64,000 bases of DNA, from positions 1,922,001-1,986,000 of the forward strand of contig CAVVHH010000002.1 in NCBI GenBank assembly GCA_963748005.1. Reading direction: 5' to 3'. Positions 50,834-59,267 of this stretch are shown piece by piece. Origin of the DNA: CAILZL01 sp963748005 (GTDB taxonomy: Bacteria > Pseudomonadota > Gammaproteobacteria > Steroidobacterales > Steroidobacteraceae). The notes beneath the pieces are model-generated. The model saw only the letters and a program-made list of their open reading frames with translations, was not told where the DNA came from and searched no databases. Numbering within the stretch: the stretch's first letter is position 1; the number at the start of each line of letters is the position of its first letter. A program made the position numbers and the translations under genes.

Positions 50834-51874
50834 ATGGCTGTCGATATTGCCCAGCTGCTAGCGTTTGCTGTGAAGAATAACGCGTCCGACCTGCATTTGT
50901 CGGCTGGTGTACCCCCCATGATCCGCGTCGATGGTGACATGAAGCGCGTCAACATGCCGCCGCTGACGCACAAGGAAGTGCACGGCATGGTGTACGACAT
51001 CATGAACGACAAACAACGCAAGGCCTACGAAGAGTTCTACGAGACCGATTTCTCCTTCGAAATTCCCAAACTGGCGCGCTTCCGCGTCAACGCTTTCAAC
51101 CAGAATCGCGGCTCGGGCGCGGTGTTCCGTACCATTCCGTCGCTGATCATGTCGCTGGACGACCTGAATGCGCCGAAGATTTTCAAGGACCTGTCCATGC
51201 AGCCACGCGGCCTGGTACTGGTCACTGGCCCCACCGGTTCGGGCAAGTCCACCACGCTGGCGGCAATGATCAATTACGTGAACGACAATCGTCCCGACCA
51301 CATCCTGACCATTGAAGACCCCATCGAATTCGTCCATGAAAGCAAGCGTTCGCTGATCAACCAGCGTGAAGTGCATCGTGACACCCTGGGGTTCACCGAG
51401 GCGCTGCGTTCGGCGCTGCGCGAAGACCCGGACGTGATCCTGGTGGGCGAAATGCGCGATCTGGAAACCATCCGTCTGGCGCTGACCGCGGCTGAAACTG
51501 GCCACCTGGTGTTCGGCACCCTGCATACCACGTCGGCGGCCAAGACCATCGACCGTATCGTTGACGTGTTCCCGGCGGCCGAAAAGGAAATGGTACGCAC
51601 CATGCTGTCCGAGTCACTGCGCGCGGTGATCTCGCAGACCCTGATGAAGCGCATTGGTGGCGGCCGGGTTGCGGCCCACGAAATCATGGTGGGAACCCCG
51701 GCTATCCGTAACCTGATCCGCGAAGGCAAGATCGCACAGATGTATTCGGCAATTCAGACCGGCGTGAAGGACGGCATGCAGACTCTGGATCAATGCCTGA
51801 CCGAACTGCTGCAGAAAGGCATCATCAGCAAGGAAGAGGCGCGCTTCAAGGCGCAGAACAAGGATGCTTTCTGA
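50834..51874 (+). CDS. pilT: Type IV pilus retraction ATPase PilT
   Basis: Hexameric ATPase that depolymerises type IV pili for twitching. The 346-residue product has N-terminal VKNNASDLHLSAGVPP, Walker A GPTGSGKST, ASP box IEDPIEFVH, Walker B LVGEMRDLETI, the His box TGHLVFGTLHT and the AIRNLIRE retraction motif (here PAIRNLIREGKI), which separates true PilT from PilB and PilU. AGGAG lies upstream of the ATG. It leads an operon of three PilT-family ATPases and sits opposite yggS as in most gammaproteobacteria. Confidence 0.97.
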   Translation: MAVDIAQLLAFAVKNNASDLHLSAGVPPMIRVDGDMKRVNMPPLTHKEVHGMVYDIMNDKQRKAYEEFYETDFSFEIPKLARFRVNAFNQNRGSGAVFRTIPSLIMSLDDLNAPKIFKDLSMQPRGLVLVTGPTGSGKSTTLAAMINYVNDNRPDHILTIEDPIEFVHESKRSLINQREVHRDTLGFTEALRSALREDPDVILVGEMRDLETIRLALTAAETGHLVFGTLHTTSAAKTIDRIVDVFPAAEKEMVRTMLSESLRAVISQTLMKRIGGGRVAAHEIMVGTPAIRNLIREGKIAQMYSAIQTGVKDGMQTLDQCLTELLQKGIISKEEARFKAQNKDAF

Positions 51875-51905
51875 TCTACTTGATGGCACCTGAGGGTTAT
51901 TGAAA

Positions 51906-53066
51906 ATGGAACGCGAACAAGCCATCAAACTGATGCAGGACCTGCTCAAGCGCATGGTGGAGCGCAAGGGTTCGGACCTGTTCATTACTGCGGGTTTTCC
52001 GCCGGCGATCAAAGTGGACGGCGAGATACGGGGTCAGTCCGAGCGTGCCCTGACGCCTGAACAAAGCGCCGTGCTGGTGCGCGCCATCATGAATGACAAG
52101 CAGACCCGCGATTTCGACGCCACCAAGGAATGCAATTTCGCCATTGCCCCGCAGGGTATCGGCCGTTTCCGCGTCAGCGCCTTCGTGCAGCAGGGCCAGA
52201 TGGGCTGCGTGGTGCGTCTGATCAACTCCAAGATCCCGACGATTGAAGACATGGAGCTGCCGGCCATTCTGAAAGATGTCGTCATGACCAAGCGCGGTCT
52301 GGTCATCGTGGTGGGTGGTACCGGCTCGGGTAAGTCCACGTCGCTGGCGGCGATGGTGGATTACCGCAATGAACGCAGCCACGGCCACATCATCACCATC
52401 GAAGACCCGGTGGAATACGTGCATGCCCACAAGGGCTGCGTGGTGACGCATCGTGAAGTCGGCGTGGATACCGACAACTGGGTGACGGCGCTCAAGAACA
52501 CCCTGCGCCAGGCGCCGGATGTGATCCTGATCGGCGAAATCCGCGACCGCGAAACCATGGAATACGCCATCCAGTTTGCCGAAACCGGGCACCTGGTGCT
52601 GGCCACCCTGCATGCCAACAGCGCCAACCAGGCGCTGGATCGCATCATCAATTTCTTCCCCGAAGAGCGCCGCGAGCAGCTGCTGATGGACCTGTCGCTG
52701 AATATCCGCGCCCTGATTTCGCAGCGTCTGGTGCCTCGTGAAGGCAATGTGGGGCGGGTGGCTGCCCTGGAAGTCATGCTGCATTCGCCGCTGATCGCCG
52801 ACCTGATCTTCAAGGGCGATGTGGCGCAGATCAAGGAAGTCATGTCCAAGTCCAACCGGCTGGGCATGAAGACTTTCGATCAGGCGTTGTTTGATTTGTA
52901 CGAGTCCGGCATTATCAGCTATGAAGAAGCTTTACGTAATGCAGACTCCAAGAATGAGGTCCGGTTGCGTATCAAGCTCGAAAGCAAGCGTGAGATGAAG
53001 CTCCTTGAAGAGAATGCTCACAGTCTGCGCATCATGGAGGAGCGCGATAGCGGATCGAGACTATGA
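51906..53066 (+). CDS. pilU: PilT-dependent retraction ATPase PilU
   Basis: Second pilus ATPase, 386 residues, which needs PilT to add retraction force in species where it has been studied. RKGSDLFITAGFPPAIKVDG, KECNFAI, Walker A GGTGSGKST, IEDPVEYVHAHKGC, ALKNTLRQAPDVILIGEIRDRETM and HSPLIADLIFKGD match PilU. The extended C-terminus ends in a charged helix. I start it at ATG 51906 rather than the TTG at 51900. It lies 31 bases after pilT and overlaps the third ATPase gene by four bases. Confidence 0.93.
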   Translation: MEREQAIKLMQDLLKRMVERKGSDLFITAGFPPAIKVDGEIRGQSERALTPEQSAVLVRAIMNDKQTRDFDATKECNFAIAPQGIGRFRVSAFVQQGQMGCVVRLINSKIPTIEDMELPAILKDVVMTKRGLVIVVGGTGSGKSTSLAAMVDYRNERSHGHIITIEDPVEYVHAHKGCVVTHREVGVDTDNWVTALKNTLRQAPDVILIGEIRDRETMEYAIQFAETGHLVLATLHANSANQALDRIINFFPEERREQLLMDLSLNIRALISQRLVPREGNVGRVAALEVMLHSPLIADLIFKGDVAQIKEVMSKSNRLGMKTFDQALFDLYESGIISYEEALRNADSKNEVRLRIKLESKREMKLLEENAHSLRIMEERDSGSRL

Positions 53067-54196
53067 ACGCCAGTGTGCCCCCGATTCCTGATACCGAAGA
53101 CAGCCTGAACACCACGGGGCTCAACGAAAAACCGATCATTCTCAACACCAAGCCGCTGTTCAAGCTGATGGTGGACAAGCGGGCCTCGGACCTGTTTTTC
53201 ACCTCCTATGCCCCGATCAAGATCAAGATCGAAGGCAAGATCATGTCGGTCAACAAGCAGATGCTGACCCCGGATGTGGTGCGTCAGGCCGCCTACGGCC
53301 TGATGACCCAGGAACAGATCGAGCATTTCAACGAAGAGCTGGAAATCGACTTCGCCGTGTCCGAGCCGGGTCTGGGCCGGTTCCGCGTCAATGTATTCCA
53401 CCAGCGCGGCAACCCCGCCATGGTGCTGCGCTACATCACCGCCGACATGCCGCGGCTTGACGATCTGGGCCTGCCCGAGCAGCTGAAAGATCTGGTGATG
53501 ATGAAGCGCGGCCTGATCCTGATGGTGGGCGCCACTGGGTCCGGCAAGTCCACCACGCTGGCGGCCATGCTCAACTACCGCAACGACAACAGCGCTGATC
53601 ACATCATCACCATCGAAGACCCGATCGAATTCCTGCACTCCAACAAGAAGTCGATCATCAACCAGCGCGAAGTGGGCCTGGACACCAAGTCCTATGCCCG
53701 CGCACTGCGCAGCGCCATGCGCGCCGCACCCGATGTGCTGCTGATCGGCGAAATCCGCGATCGCGAAACCATGGAGTCCGCCATCATGCTGGCCGGCACC
53801 GGCCACCTGGTACTGGCCACGTTGCATGCGAACAACGGCGCCGAAACCATGGATCGCGTCATCAACATGTTCCCGCGTGATCAGCACACCCAGCTGTGTC
53901 TGGATCTTTCGCAATACCTGCGCGCCATCATTGCGCAGCGCCTGATCCCCGGCAAAAACAAACGCCGCGTCGCCGCGGTGGAAATGATGATCAACTCGCC
54001 GCACATGCAGGAGCTGATCAAGAAGGGCGACGTCCTTGGCGCCAAGGAAGCCCTGCGTACCAGCAGCGAAAAAGGCATGCAGCACTTTGATGTGGCGTTG
54101 TACCAGCTGTACAAGGATGGCCGCATCACGCTGGAAGACGCGCTCAACTATGCTGATTCAAGAACCAATCTGGAAGCGAAGATCAACTTCGGTTGA
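53063..54196 (+). CDS. Third PilT/PilU-family ATPase in tandem
   Basis: A 377-residue paralogue of PilU: DKRASDLFFTSYAPIKIKIEG, Walker A GATGSGKST, IEDPIEFLHSNKKS, LIGEIRDRETMESA, LATLHANNGAETMD and SPHMQELIKKGDVLG. It is as close to PilU as to PilT by eye, and has an N-terminal extension of about 30 residues rich in Thr/Asn/Pro. The AIRNLIRE motif of PilT is replaced. Its ATG overlaps the pilU stop in ATGA, so synthesis is coupled. A second PilU-like protein suggests graded or specialised retraction, but that is inference. A C-rich hairpin follows. Confidence 0.9.
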   Translation: MNASVPPIPDTEDSLNTTGLNEKPIILNTKPLFKLMVDKRASDLFFTSYAPIKIKIEGKIMSVNKQMLTPDVVRQAAYGLMTQEQIEHFNEELEIDFAVSEPGLGRFRVNVFHQRGNPAMVLRYITADMPRLDDLGLPEQLKDLVMMKRGLILMVGATGSGKSTTLAAMLNYRNDNSADHIITIEDPIEFLHSNKKSIINQREVGLDTKSYARALRSAMRAAPDVLLIGEIRDRETMESAIMLAGTGHLVLATLHANNGAETMDRVINMFPRDQHTQLCLDLSQYLRAIIAQRLIPGKNKRRVAAVEMMINSPHMQELIKKGDVLGAKEALRTSSEKGMQHFDVALYQLYKDGRITLEDALNYADSRTNLEAKINFG

Positions 54197-54205
54197 TGTT
54201 TTTCT

Positions 54206-54226
54206 CCCTCTCCCTCAGGGAGAGGG
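54206..54226. repeat. C-rich hairpin repeat, copy 3
   Basis: CCCTCTCCC (54206-54214), TCA, GGGAGAGGG (54218-54226): nine perfect base pairs, followed by GGGGTGAGGGTG. It lies between the converging pilus ATPase and PyrK-like genes, 10 bases after the former's stop, preceded by a T-run. Confidence 0.65.
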
Positions 54227-54247
54227 TTGGGGTGAGGGTGCTCTGTT

Positions 54248-55129
54248 TTAAGCAAACACCGAATAAGCATCAAACACCGGCCCATCCACGCACACGCGTT
54301 TCATCACTGGGCCTTGTGGTGTGTTCACCTTCACCGAGCAGCCATAGCAGCCACCCACGGCGCAGGCCATGTACTCTTCCATCGATACCTGGCAGGCCAC
54401 ACCAAAGCGCCGCGCAACTTGTGCGGCAGCCTTGAGCAAAGGTGTCGGGCCACAAACAAATAATTCAACTTCCTTGAGCGTGTCTTCGCTTAACGTGGTG
54501 AGCCACGCGCTGGCCAGATCAGTGACCAGGCCATCGTGGCAGCCGGGAAAATCCGAACGGCTGCTCAACCGACTCGGGATGCCTTGTTCATCCAGGAATG
54601 ACAACGCGGCGATCACGCCATCGGGCATGCCATCTACCAGGATGGTGGAGGGGCGCGTGCGAAACGGAAACGGCAATTCCGAACCCATGAACACCAGCGG
54701 TTTCCATGAAGCATCGCTGCGATCACGCAGGGTTTCAGCGAGAAAAATCATCGGCGGCACGCCATAACCACCACCGATGAGCACGGTGCGTGGTTTGTCC
54801 GGGTGCAGCACAAAACCCTGGCCAATGGGCCCGGTCATGCTGAGTTTGTCACCGATCTTCTTGCCTACCAGTGCCGTCAGTCCGGGGCCGGTGACCTTGC
54901 ACAACATTTCAATCGTGCCTTTGAGTGGGTCGGCGCGCATGATGGATAGCGGCCGGCGCATGGGCACGTTGGTATCGCAGGCCAAGTGCATGAATTGTCC
55001 CGGTTGCGCTGCGCGGGCAATCTTCGGTGCAGAAAATATGAAGATGTGCTGATGCGCTGCGAAGTCCTGGCGCGACAGGATCTCCACGTCCTCAACAAAA
55101 ATGGTACCGCGATGCGGCTTGTTATTCAT
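54248..55129 (-). CDS. PyrK-like dihydroorotate dehydrogenase electron-transfer subunit
   Basis: FAD/[2Fe-2S] protein of the ferredoxin-reductase fold, 293 residues. RRPLSIMRADP (FAD site), GPIGQGF, IGGGYGVPPMIF (NAD site), and the C-terminal iron-sulfur cysteines in MACAVGGCYGCSVKV plus a final Cys in RVCVDG. PyrK passes electrons from a type 1B dihydroorotate dehydrogenase to NAD; no PyrD1B gene is in the window, although pyrB lies 78 bases upstream in the same direction. It may therefore serve another flavoenzyme or a distant PyrD. Confidence 0.9.
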   Translation of the reverse strand: MNNKPHRGTIFVEDVEILSRQDFAAHQHIFIFSAPKIARAAQPGQFMHLACDTNVPMRRPLSIMRADPLKGTIEMLCKVTGPGLTALVGKKIGDKLSMTGPIGQGFVLHPDKPRTVLIGGGYGVPPMIFLAETLRDRSDASWKPLVFMGSELPFPFRTRPSTILVDGMPDGVIAALSFLDEQGIPSRLSSRSDFPGCHDGLVTDLASAWLTTLSEDTLKEVELFVCGPTPLLKAAAQVARRFGVACQVSMEEYMACAVGGCYGCSVKVNTPQGPVMKRVCVDGPVFDAYSVFA

Positions 55130-55137
55130 AAGGTCCG

Positions 55138-55206
55138 TAGGGGCGGTTCGTGAACCGCCCTCTGGAAAATGTCTCGCAGGAGGGCCGTTCGCGAACAGCC
55201 CCTGCG
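55138..55206. repeat. Inverted pair of REP-like palindromes (BIME-like)
   Basis: Unit 1: GGGCGGTTC (55141-55149) with GAACCGCCC (55152-55160). Unit 2: GGGCCGTTCGCGAACAGCCC (55183-55202). They lie head to head in the gap between pyrB and the PyrK-like gene. A single relative is at 26882-26907. Confidence 0.7.
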
Positions 55207-55207
55207 A

Positions 55208-56191
55208 CTAACGCGCATGTACGTTGCGGGCAATGGTGGCCAGCACCGCCATGCGTACCGCAACGCCATTGGTCACCTGCTGCTGAATGACTGACTGCTT
55301 GCCATCCGCGACTTCATCGGTGATCTCCACGCCGCGATTCATGGGCGCAGGATGCATGACAATGGCATCGGGTTTCGCCAATGTCAGGCGTTCGGGTGTC
55401 AGCCCGAATTCACGGCAATAACTGGCATCGTCTGGGATGTGCGCATCGTTCATGCGTTCCTTCTGGATGCGCAGCGCCATCACCACATCCACATCCTTGA
55501 TCGCCTTGTCGATGTCGGTGAAGCGGCGCGCGCCCGGAAACTCACCAGTGGGTGGCAGCAGATGCTCCGGTCCGGCAATTCGCACCTCGCCGGCGCCCAG
55601 CGTGTGCAAGGCGCGCCAGGTGGAACGCGCCACGCGCGAGTGCATCAGATCGCCCACGATCAGAATGCTCAGCTTGTTGAAATCCGGTTTGTGTTGCCGG
55701 ATGGTCAGTACATCAAGCAGGCCCTGCGTGGGATGGGAAATATGTGCCTCACCACCATTCAGGATGCTCACGTGTGGCGAAACGTATTGCGCAACCTGTG
55801 CTGGCAAGCCGGGTTCGGCATCGCGCATCACCAGCACATCTGCGTGCATGGCCTGCAGAGTGTAAATGGTGTCGAGCACCGTTTCGCCCTTTACGCGCGA
55901 TGAACCCTGCATATCGAGGTTGACCACTTCAGCGCCGAGGCGACGTGCTGCCAGTTCGAACGACACGCGGGTACGGGTGCTGGGTTCGAAGAACAGGTTG
56001 GCCACGGTGTGACCCGCCAGACTCTGATCGCGAGCCGGCAATTCGTAGGGTTTGCGCACGTAGAACTGTGCCATGTCGAGCAAGGCGGTGATTTCGTTCT
56101 TGCCAAGACCATCCAGCGTGATCAAGTGACGCAAACGACCATCGGCCGCGCGCTGGACTTTTTCGCTGAGAGTGGTGTCGATGGTAGTCAT
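55208..56191 (-). CDS. pyrB: Aspartate carbamoyltransferase, catalytic chain
   Basis: First committed step of pyrimidine synthesis: joins carbamoyl phosphate and aspartate. The 327-residue product has the carbamoyl-phosphate loop FEPSTRTRVSFELAA, VMRDAEPGLPAQVAQYV, NGGEAHISHPTQGLLDVLTI and HPAPMNRGVEI. At 327 residues it exceeds the 311 of E. coli PyrB and resembles the form found next to ruvX and yqgE in pseudomonads, where a PyrC-like protein replaces the regulatory chain; no such gene or pyrI lies adjacent here. Start ATG 56191. Confidence 0.96.
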   Translation of the reverse strand: MTTIDTTLSEKVQRAADGRLRHLITLDGLGKNEITALLDMAQFYVRKPYELPARDQSLAGHTVANLFFEPSTRTRVSFELAARRLGAEVVNLDMQGSSRVKGETVLDTIYTLQAMHADVLVMRDAEPGLPAQVAQYVSPHVSILNGGEAHISHPTQGLLDVLTIRQHKPDFNKLSILIVGDLMHSRVARSTWRALHTLGAGEVRIAGPEHLLPPTGEFPGARRFTDIDKAIKDVDVVMALRIQKERMNDAHIPDDASYCREFGLTPERLTLAKPDAIVMHPAPMNRGVEITDEVADGKQSVIQQQVTNGVAVRMAVLATIARNVHAR

Positions 56192-56272
56192 GGTTGTTTG
56201 TGTGTCCTCGTGAAAGACATCTCGACTTCGCTCGATGACCGGATCCGGTCGCTGAGCAGAGTCGAAGCGTCC

Positions 56273-56749
56273 TCAATCAGGGTTCGGGTTACTGAACCAA
56301 CGCTCCAGCACTACCTTCGCCGCCGTTTTGTCCACATCCGCATGCGTAACCCGGCGGGCCTTGAGGCCGCTGCGGCGCAAGTAAGCCAGTTCACGTTCTG
56401 CCTCGCGCGAGCTATGGCGCTCATCCACCAGCGCAACTGGCAGCTTGCTGCGTTCAGCCAGTTGCGCGGCAAAGGCCTGTGCCGGAGCCGTCATACCAGT
56501 GGGCGTGCCGTCGTCATTATACGGAAGACCGACCACCAGCTGCCCCGGTAAATAATCGGCAATCAGCTTGTCGATGGCAGCCCAGGGAATCTGTTGTTGC
56601 TTGCATTCCAGCGTACACAGCGCCTGTGCCATGCGACTCAAGGTATTGCCACTGGCAACACCAATGCGACGTGTGCCGTAATCAAACGCGAGGATAATTG
56701 TCAGTGGGCTGGTGGGCGATGTGGAGCTGAGCGGCGCATCGCCGCTCAT
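56273..56749 (-). CDS. ruvX: RuvX/YqgF Holliday-junction-resolvase-like nuclease
   Basis: RNase-H-fold protein needed for 5' maturation of 16S rRNA, related to RuvC-type resolvases. The 158-residue product has ILAFDYGTRRIGVASGN with the catalytic Asp, VVGLPYNDDG, VDERHSSREAE and the closing DVDKTAAKVVLERWF with the last acidic residue. It overlaps yqgE by four bases (ATGA at 56746-56749), so the two are coupled. A start further in (near LTIILAFDYG) is possible because the first 15 residues are Ser/Pro-rich and unlike the family. Confidence 0.94.
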   Translation of the reverse strand: MSGDAPLSSTSPTSPLTIILAFDYGTRRIGVASGNTLSRMAQALCTLECKQQQIPWAAIDKLIADYLPGQLVVGLPYNDDGTPTGMTAPAQAFAAQLAERSKLPVALVDERHSSREAERELAYLRRSGLKARRVTHADVDKTAAKVVLERWFSNPNPD

Positions 56750-57309
56750 GCGTGACCGGCCTGCGAGCTGAGGGTGCTGAGATTGATGCCCAGCAATTTC
56801 GCCGCGGCCTGCCAGCGAAACTCATAGGGCGTGCCGAACAGGATGCGTTCGTCGAAGGGCACATTCAGCCAGGCGTTCTGCGCCATCTCGGCTTCCAGTT
56901 GACCCGCCTCCCAACCGGCATAGCCCAGCGCCATGCTCACCGGTTCCGGGCCGCGCCCTTCGGCAATGGCATTGAGAATGTCGCGCGAGGTAGTGACATG
57001 AATGCTGTCAGAGACCACCAACGTCGATTCCCACGGCGTGCCGGCGCGATGAATGACAAAACCGCGATCCGGCTGCACCGGTCCGCCCTGCAGAATGGCC
57101 TGTTCGCGCAGCGGCTGATCCTGCGCGCTGAGATTCAACTGCTCGAAAACATCGGCCAGCCGCATCTGCATCGGGCGATTGATGACAATACCCAGCGCGC
57201 CCTGGGCATTGTGTTCGCACACCAGGGTGACGGTTTGCGAAAAATTGCTGTCCGCCAGCGCCGGCATGGCGATCAGGAATTGATTGGTCAGGTAGGAATC
57301 GGTGGCCAT
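56746..57309 (-). CDS. yqgE: YqgE/AlgH family protein
   Basis: Conserved DUF179 protein, 187 residues. YLTNQFLIAMPALADSNF, VTLVCEHNAQGALGIVINRP, ILQGGPVQPDRGFVIH and SMALGYAGWEAGQLEAEM are the family signature; despite the name AlgH, a role in alginate control is not general. ATG 57309 gives the normal N-terminus. It begins the yqgE-ruvX unit upstream of pyrB, an order conserved in many gammaproteobacteria. Confidence 0.95.
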   Translation of the reverse strand: MATDSYLTNQFLIAMPALADSNFSQTVTLVCEHNAQGALGIVINRPMQMRLADVFEQLNLSAQDQPLREQAILQGGPVQPDRGFVIHRAGTPWESTLVVSDSIHVTTSRDILNAIAEGRGPEPVSMALGYAGWEAGQLEAEMAQNAWLNVPFDERILFGTPYEFRWQAAAKLLGINLSTLSSQAGHA

Positions 57310-57360
57310 GTGCAAAGTATCCGTGCTTAGGGCGACGGGCTCAAGCACGGTTTGCGCTAC

Positions 57361-58536
57361 CTACGCAGAAATCGCCAGCCGCTCCGAGGCGTACACCCGC
57401 CGGGCAATTGTGAATACCAAGGCGACCGCCACCAGGGTGCTCAGCGCACACAGGCCGGATTCTGTGCCCGTGACGCTGACGCCGCGCAGCAGCTGCATGG
57501 CGGCCAGTTCCTGACCCAGCAATGGAATGCCGTACATCCACAGCTCGGGTTTGAGCTGCAATACCATCACCAGCATCATGGGAATGATCGGCACCAGCTG
57601 CAGCAGGCCCAGCCAGGTCTGCGCCTCGCGAAAAGTCCTGGCATAGGCAGTCACCAGCATCTGCAGGATGGCGATCAGCGCAATCAGCGGCAGCATCAGC
57701 GGTATGAGGCTCAGGACAAAGTGGAGATCCAACACGACCGAAACGCTCATCGGCCCGCTCGCCAGAATCCTGCCCGCCACCATGAACGCCGCCAGTCCCA
57801 GCAGTACGCTGGTCAAACTGAAGGTGCTGATGGCTGCCAATTTGCCGAGCAGAATGTGGCTGCGTGCCACCGGATTGATCAGCAAGGGTTCCAGCGACTG
57901 CCGTTCGCGCTCCCCCGCCGTGGTGTCGATGGCCAGGAACATGCCGCCCATCAGCGCCGTAAGAATCAGGAAATAGGGCAACATGGCAAACAGCAGGGCG
58001 CCGCGCGCCTGCGGCGTGGCCTGATCGCGATTGGCGATCAGCATGGGCCGGGCAAGGGTGGGCGACAGACCGCGAGCGATGACACGCAGGGTGCTCTGCA
58101 CCTGGGCATAGTTTTGCAGCATGCCGCGCAGCCGTTGCTGCTGGGAATTGGCATCGCGCCGCGAGGAATCGTAAATCAGTTCCACCTGCGCCGCCTTGCC
58201 GGCACGCCAGTTGTCGGCGTAGCTGGCAGGAATACGCAGCACCACGTCCACCTGTTGAGCGCGCACCGCCGCTTCGGGTGCTTCGATCGGTGGTTTGCGC
58301 TGCATGCCCGCCTGTTCCAGCGCGGCAATCAGATTCGGCGCGTACTCGGCGCCAATGACCACCACCGGCAGCGGCTTTTCCGCACGTTCCAGTTCACGAC
58401 CGATGGACACCCGCATGATGATCACGAACAGCACCGGGCCGAGCAGCGGACCCAGCAGCAGGGCATTGAGCAGCGAGCGCCGGTCACGCAGGCTTTCGCG
58501 CAGCTCCTTGCGAAATACCACCCACGCTGTGTTCAT
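57361..58536 (-). CDS. ABC-2 type permease (NatB-like)
   Basis: Inner-membrane half of an ABC exporter, 391 residues. One N-terminal span follows WVVFRKELRESLRDRRSL, then a large periplasmic domain (about 40-170) and five or six C-terminal spans, including FLILTALMGGMFLAIDTTAGERERQSLEPLL, the E-R-Q-S-LEPLL being characteristic of the NatB/YhaP group. NatAB was first described as a sodium exporter in Bacillus, but substrates of most members are unknown. Its ATG overlaps the stop of the ATPase gene by four bases. Confidence 0.9.
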   Translation of the reverse strand: MNTAWVVFRKELRESLRDRRSLLNALLLGPLLGPVLFVIIMRVSIGRELERAEKPLPVVVIGAEYAPNLIAALEQAGMQRKPPIEAPEAAVRAQQVDVVLRIPASYADNWRAGKAAQVELIYDSSRRDANSQQQRLRGMLQNYAQVQSTLRVIARGLSPTLARPMLIANRDQATPQARGALLFAMLPYFLILTALMGGMFLAIDTTAGERERQSLEPLLINPVARSHILLGKLAAISTFSLTSVLLGLAAFMVAGRILASGPMSVSVVLDLHFVLSLIPLMLPLIALIAILQMLVTAYARTFREAQTWLGLLQLVPIIPMMLVMVLQLKPELWMYGIPLLGQELAAMQLLRGVSVTGTESGLCALSTLVAVALVFTIARRVYASERLAISA

Positions 58537-59267
58537 TGCAGGCCCCCTGCATCGCTGCCGCTCAAGGTGACAAAGGCATCCTCCAGATTGTCCCGCTGTG
58601 CCTGTGCACGCAGGTCGTCGGCGCTGCCCTGGGCAACGACGCGACCCTGCGCAATGACGATGATGCGATCACACAGCGCCGCCACCTCCTGCATGATGTG
58701 GGTGGAAAACAGCACGCAATGTCCCTCGGATTTCAGCTGCTTGAGAAATTCGCGCAGACTGCGCGTGGCCATCACGTCCAGGCCATTGGTGGGCTCATCG
58801 AGAATCACATTGCGCGGCGCATGGATCAGCGCACGGGCTATGGCGGTCTTGACGCGCTGACCCTGCGAAAAGCCCTCGGTACGCCGTTCGATGAAGTCAC
58901 GCATATCCAGCGTGGCAATCAATTGCTCGATGCGTTGAGTTGCGGCAGCGCTGGCCATACCTTGCAGTTGCGCGTAGTACTCAATGTTCTCGCGCGCAGT
59001 CAGCCGCTTGTAAAGGCCACGCGCATCCGGCAGCACACCCAGGCTGCGGCGTGTCGCCAGCGTATCGGCCGCCACATCGACACCATCCACCAGCACCTGG
59101 CCATGGTCCGGTTGCATCAGGGTGTACAGCATGCGCAGCGTGGTGGTCTTGCCTGCGCCATTGGGACCAAGCAGGCCAGTGATCTCACCGTCGCGGGCCA
59201 CGAAGGACACATCATCAACGGCGGTGACGTTGCCGAAGCGCTTGCGCAAATTCCTTGCCTCGATCAT
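58533..59267 (-). CDS. ABC transporter ATPase (NatA-like)
   Basis: A 244-residue nucleotide-binding subunit: Walker A GPNGAGKTT, Q-loop MLYTLMQPDHG with following D-rich stretch, signature FSQGQRVK (variant of LSGGQ), Walker B ILDEPTNGLDV, and switch His in FSTHIMQEV. FSQGQ is common in the NatA subgroup. It shares four-base overlaps with the permease gene downstream and the hydrolase gene upstream, so the three are translated together. Confidence 0.95.
   Translation of the reverse strand: MIEARNLRKRFGNVTAVDDVSFVARDGEITGLLGPNGAGKTTTLRMLYTLMQPDHGQVLVDGVDVAADTLATRRSLGVLPDARGLYKRLTARENIEYYAQLQGMASAAATQRIEQLIATLDMRDFIERRTEGFSQGQRVKTAIARALIHAPRNVILDEPTNGLDVMATRSLREFLKQLKSEGHCVLFSTHIMQEVAALCDRIIVIAQGRVVAQGSADDLRAQAQRDNLEDAFVTLSGSDAGGLQ

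Noticed and set aside
57352..58860. Long plus-strand frame opposite the ABC transporter genes
   Set aside because: Shadow of the permease and ATPase genes: Gln/His/Arg-rich, no known domain, no ribosome-binding site.
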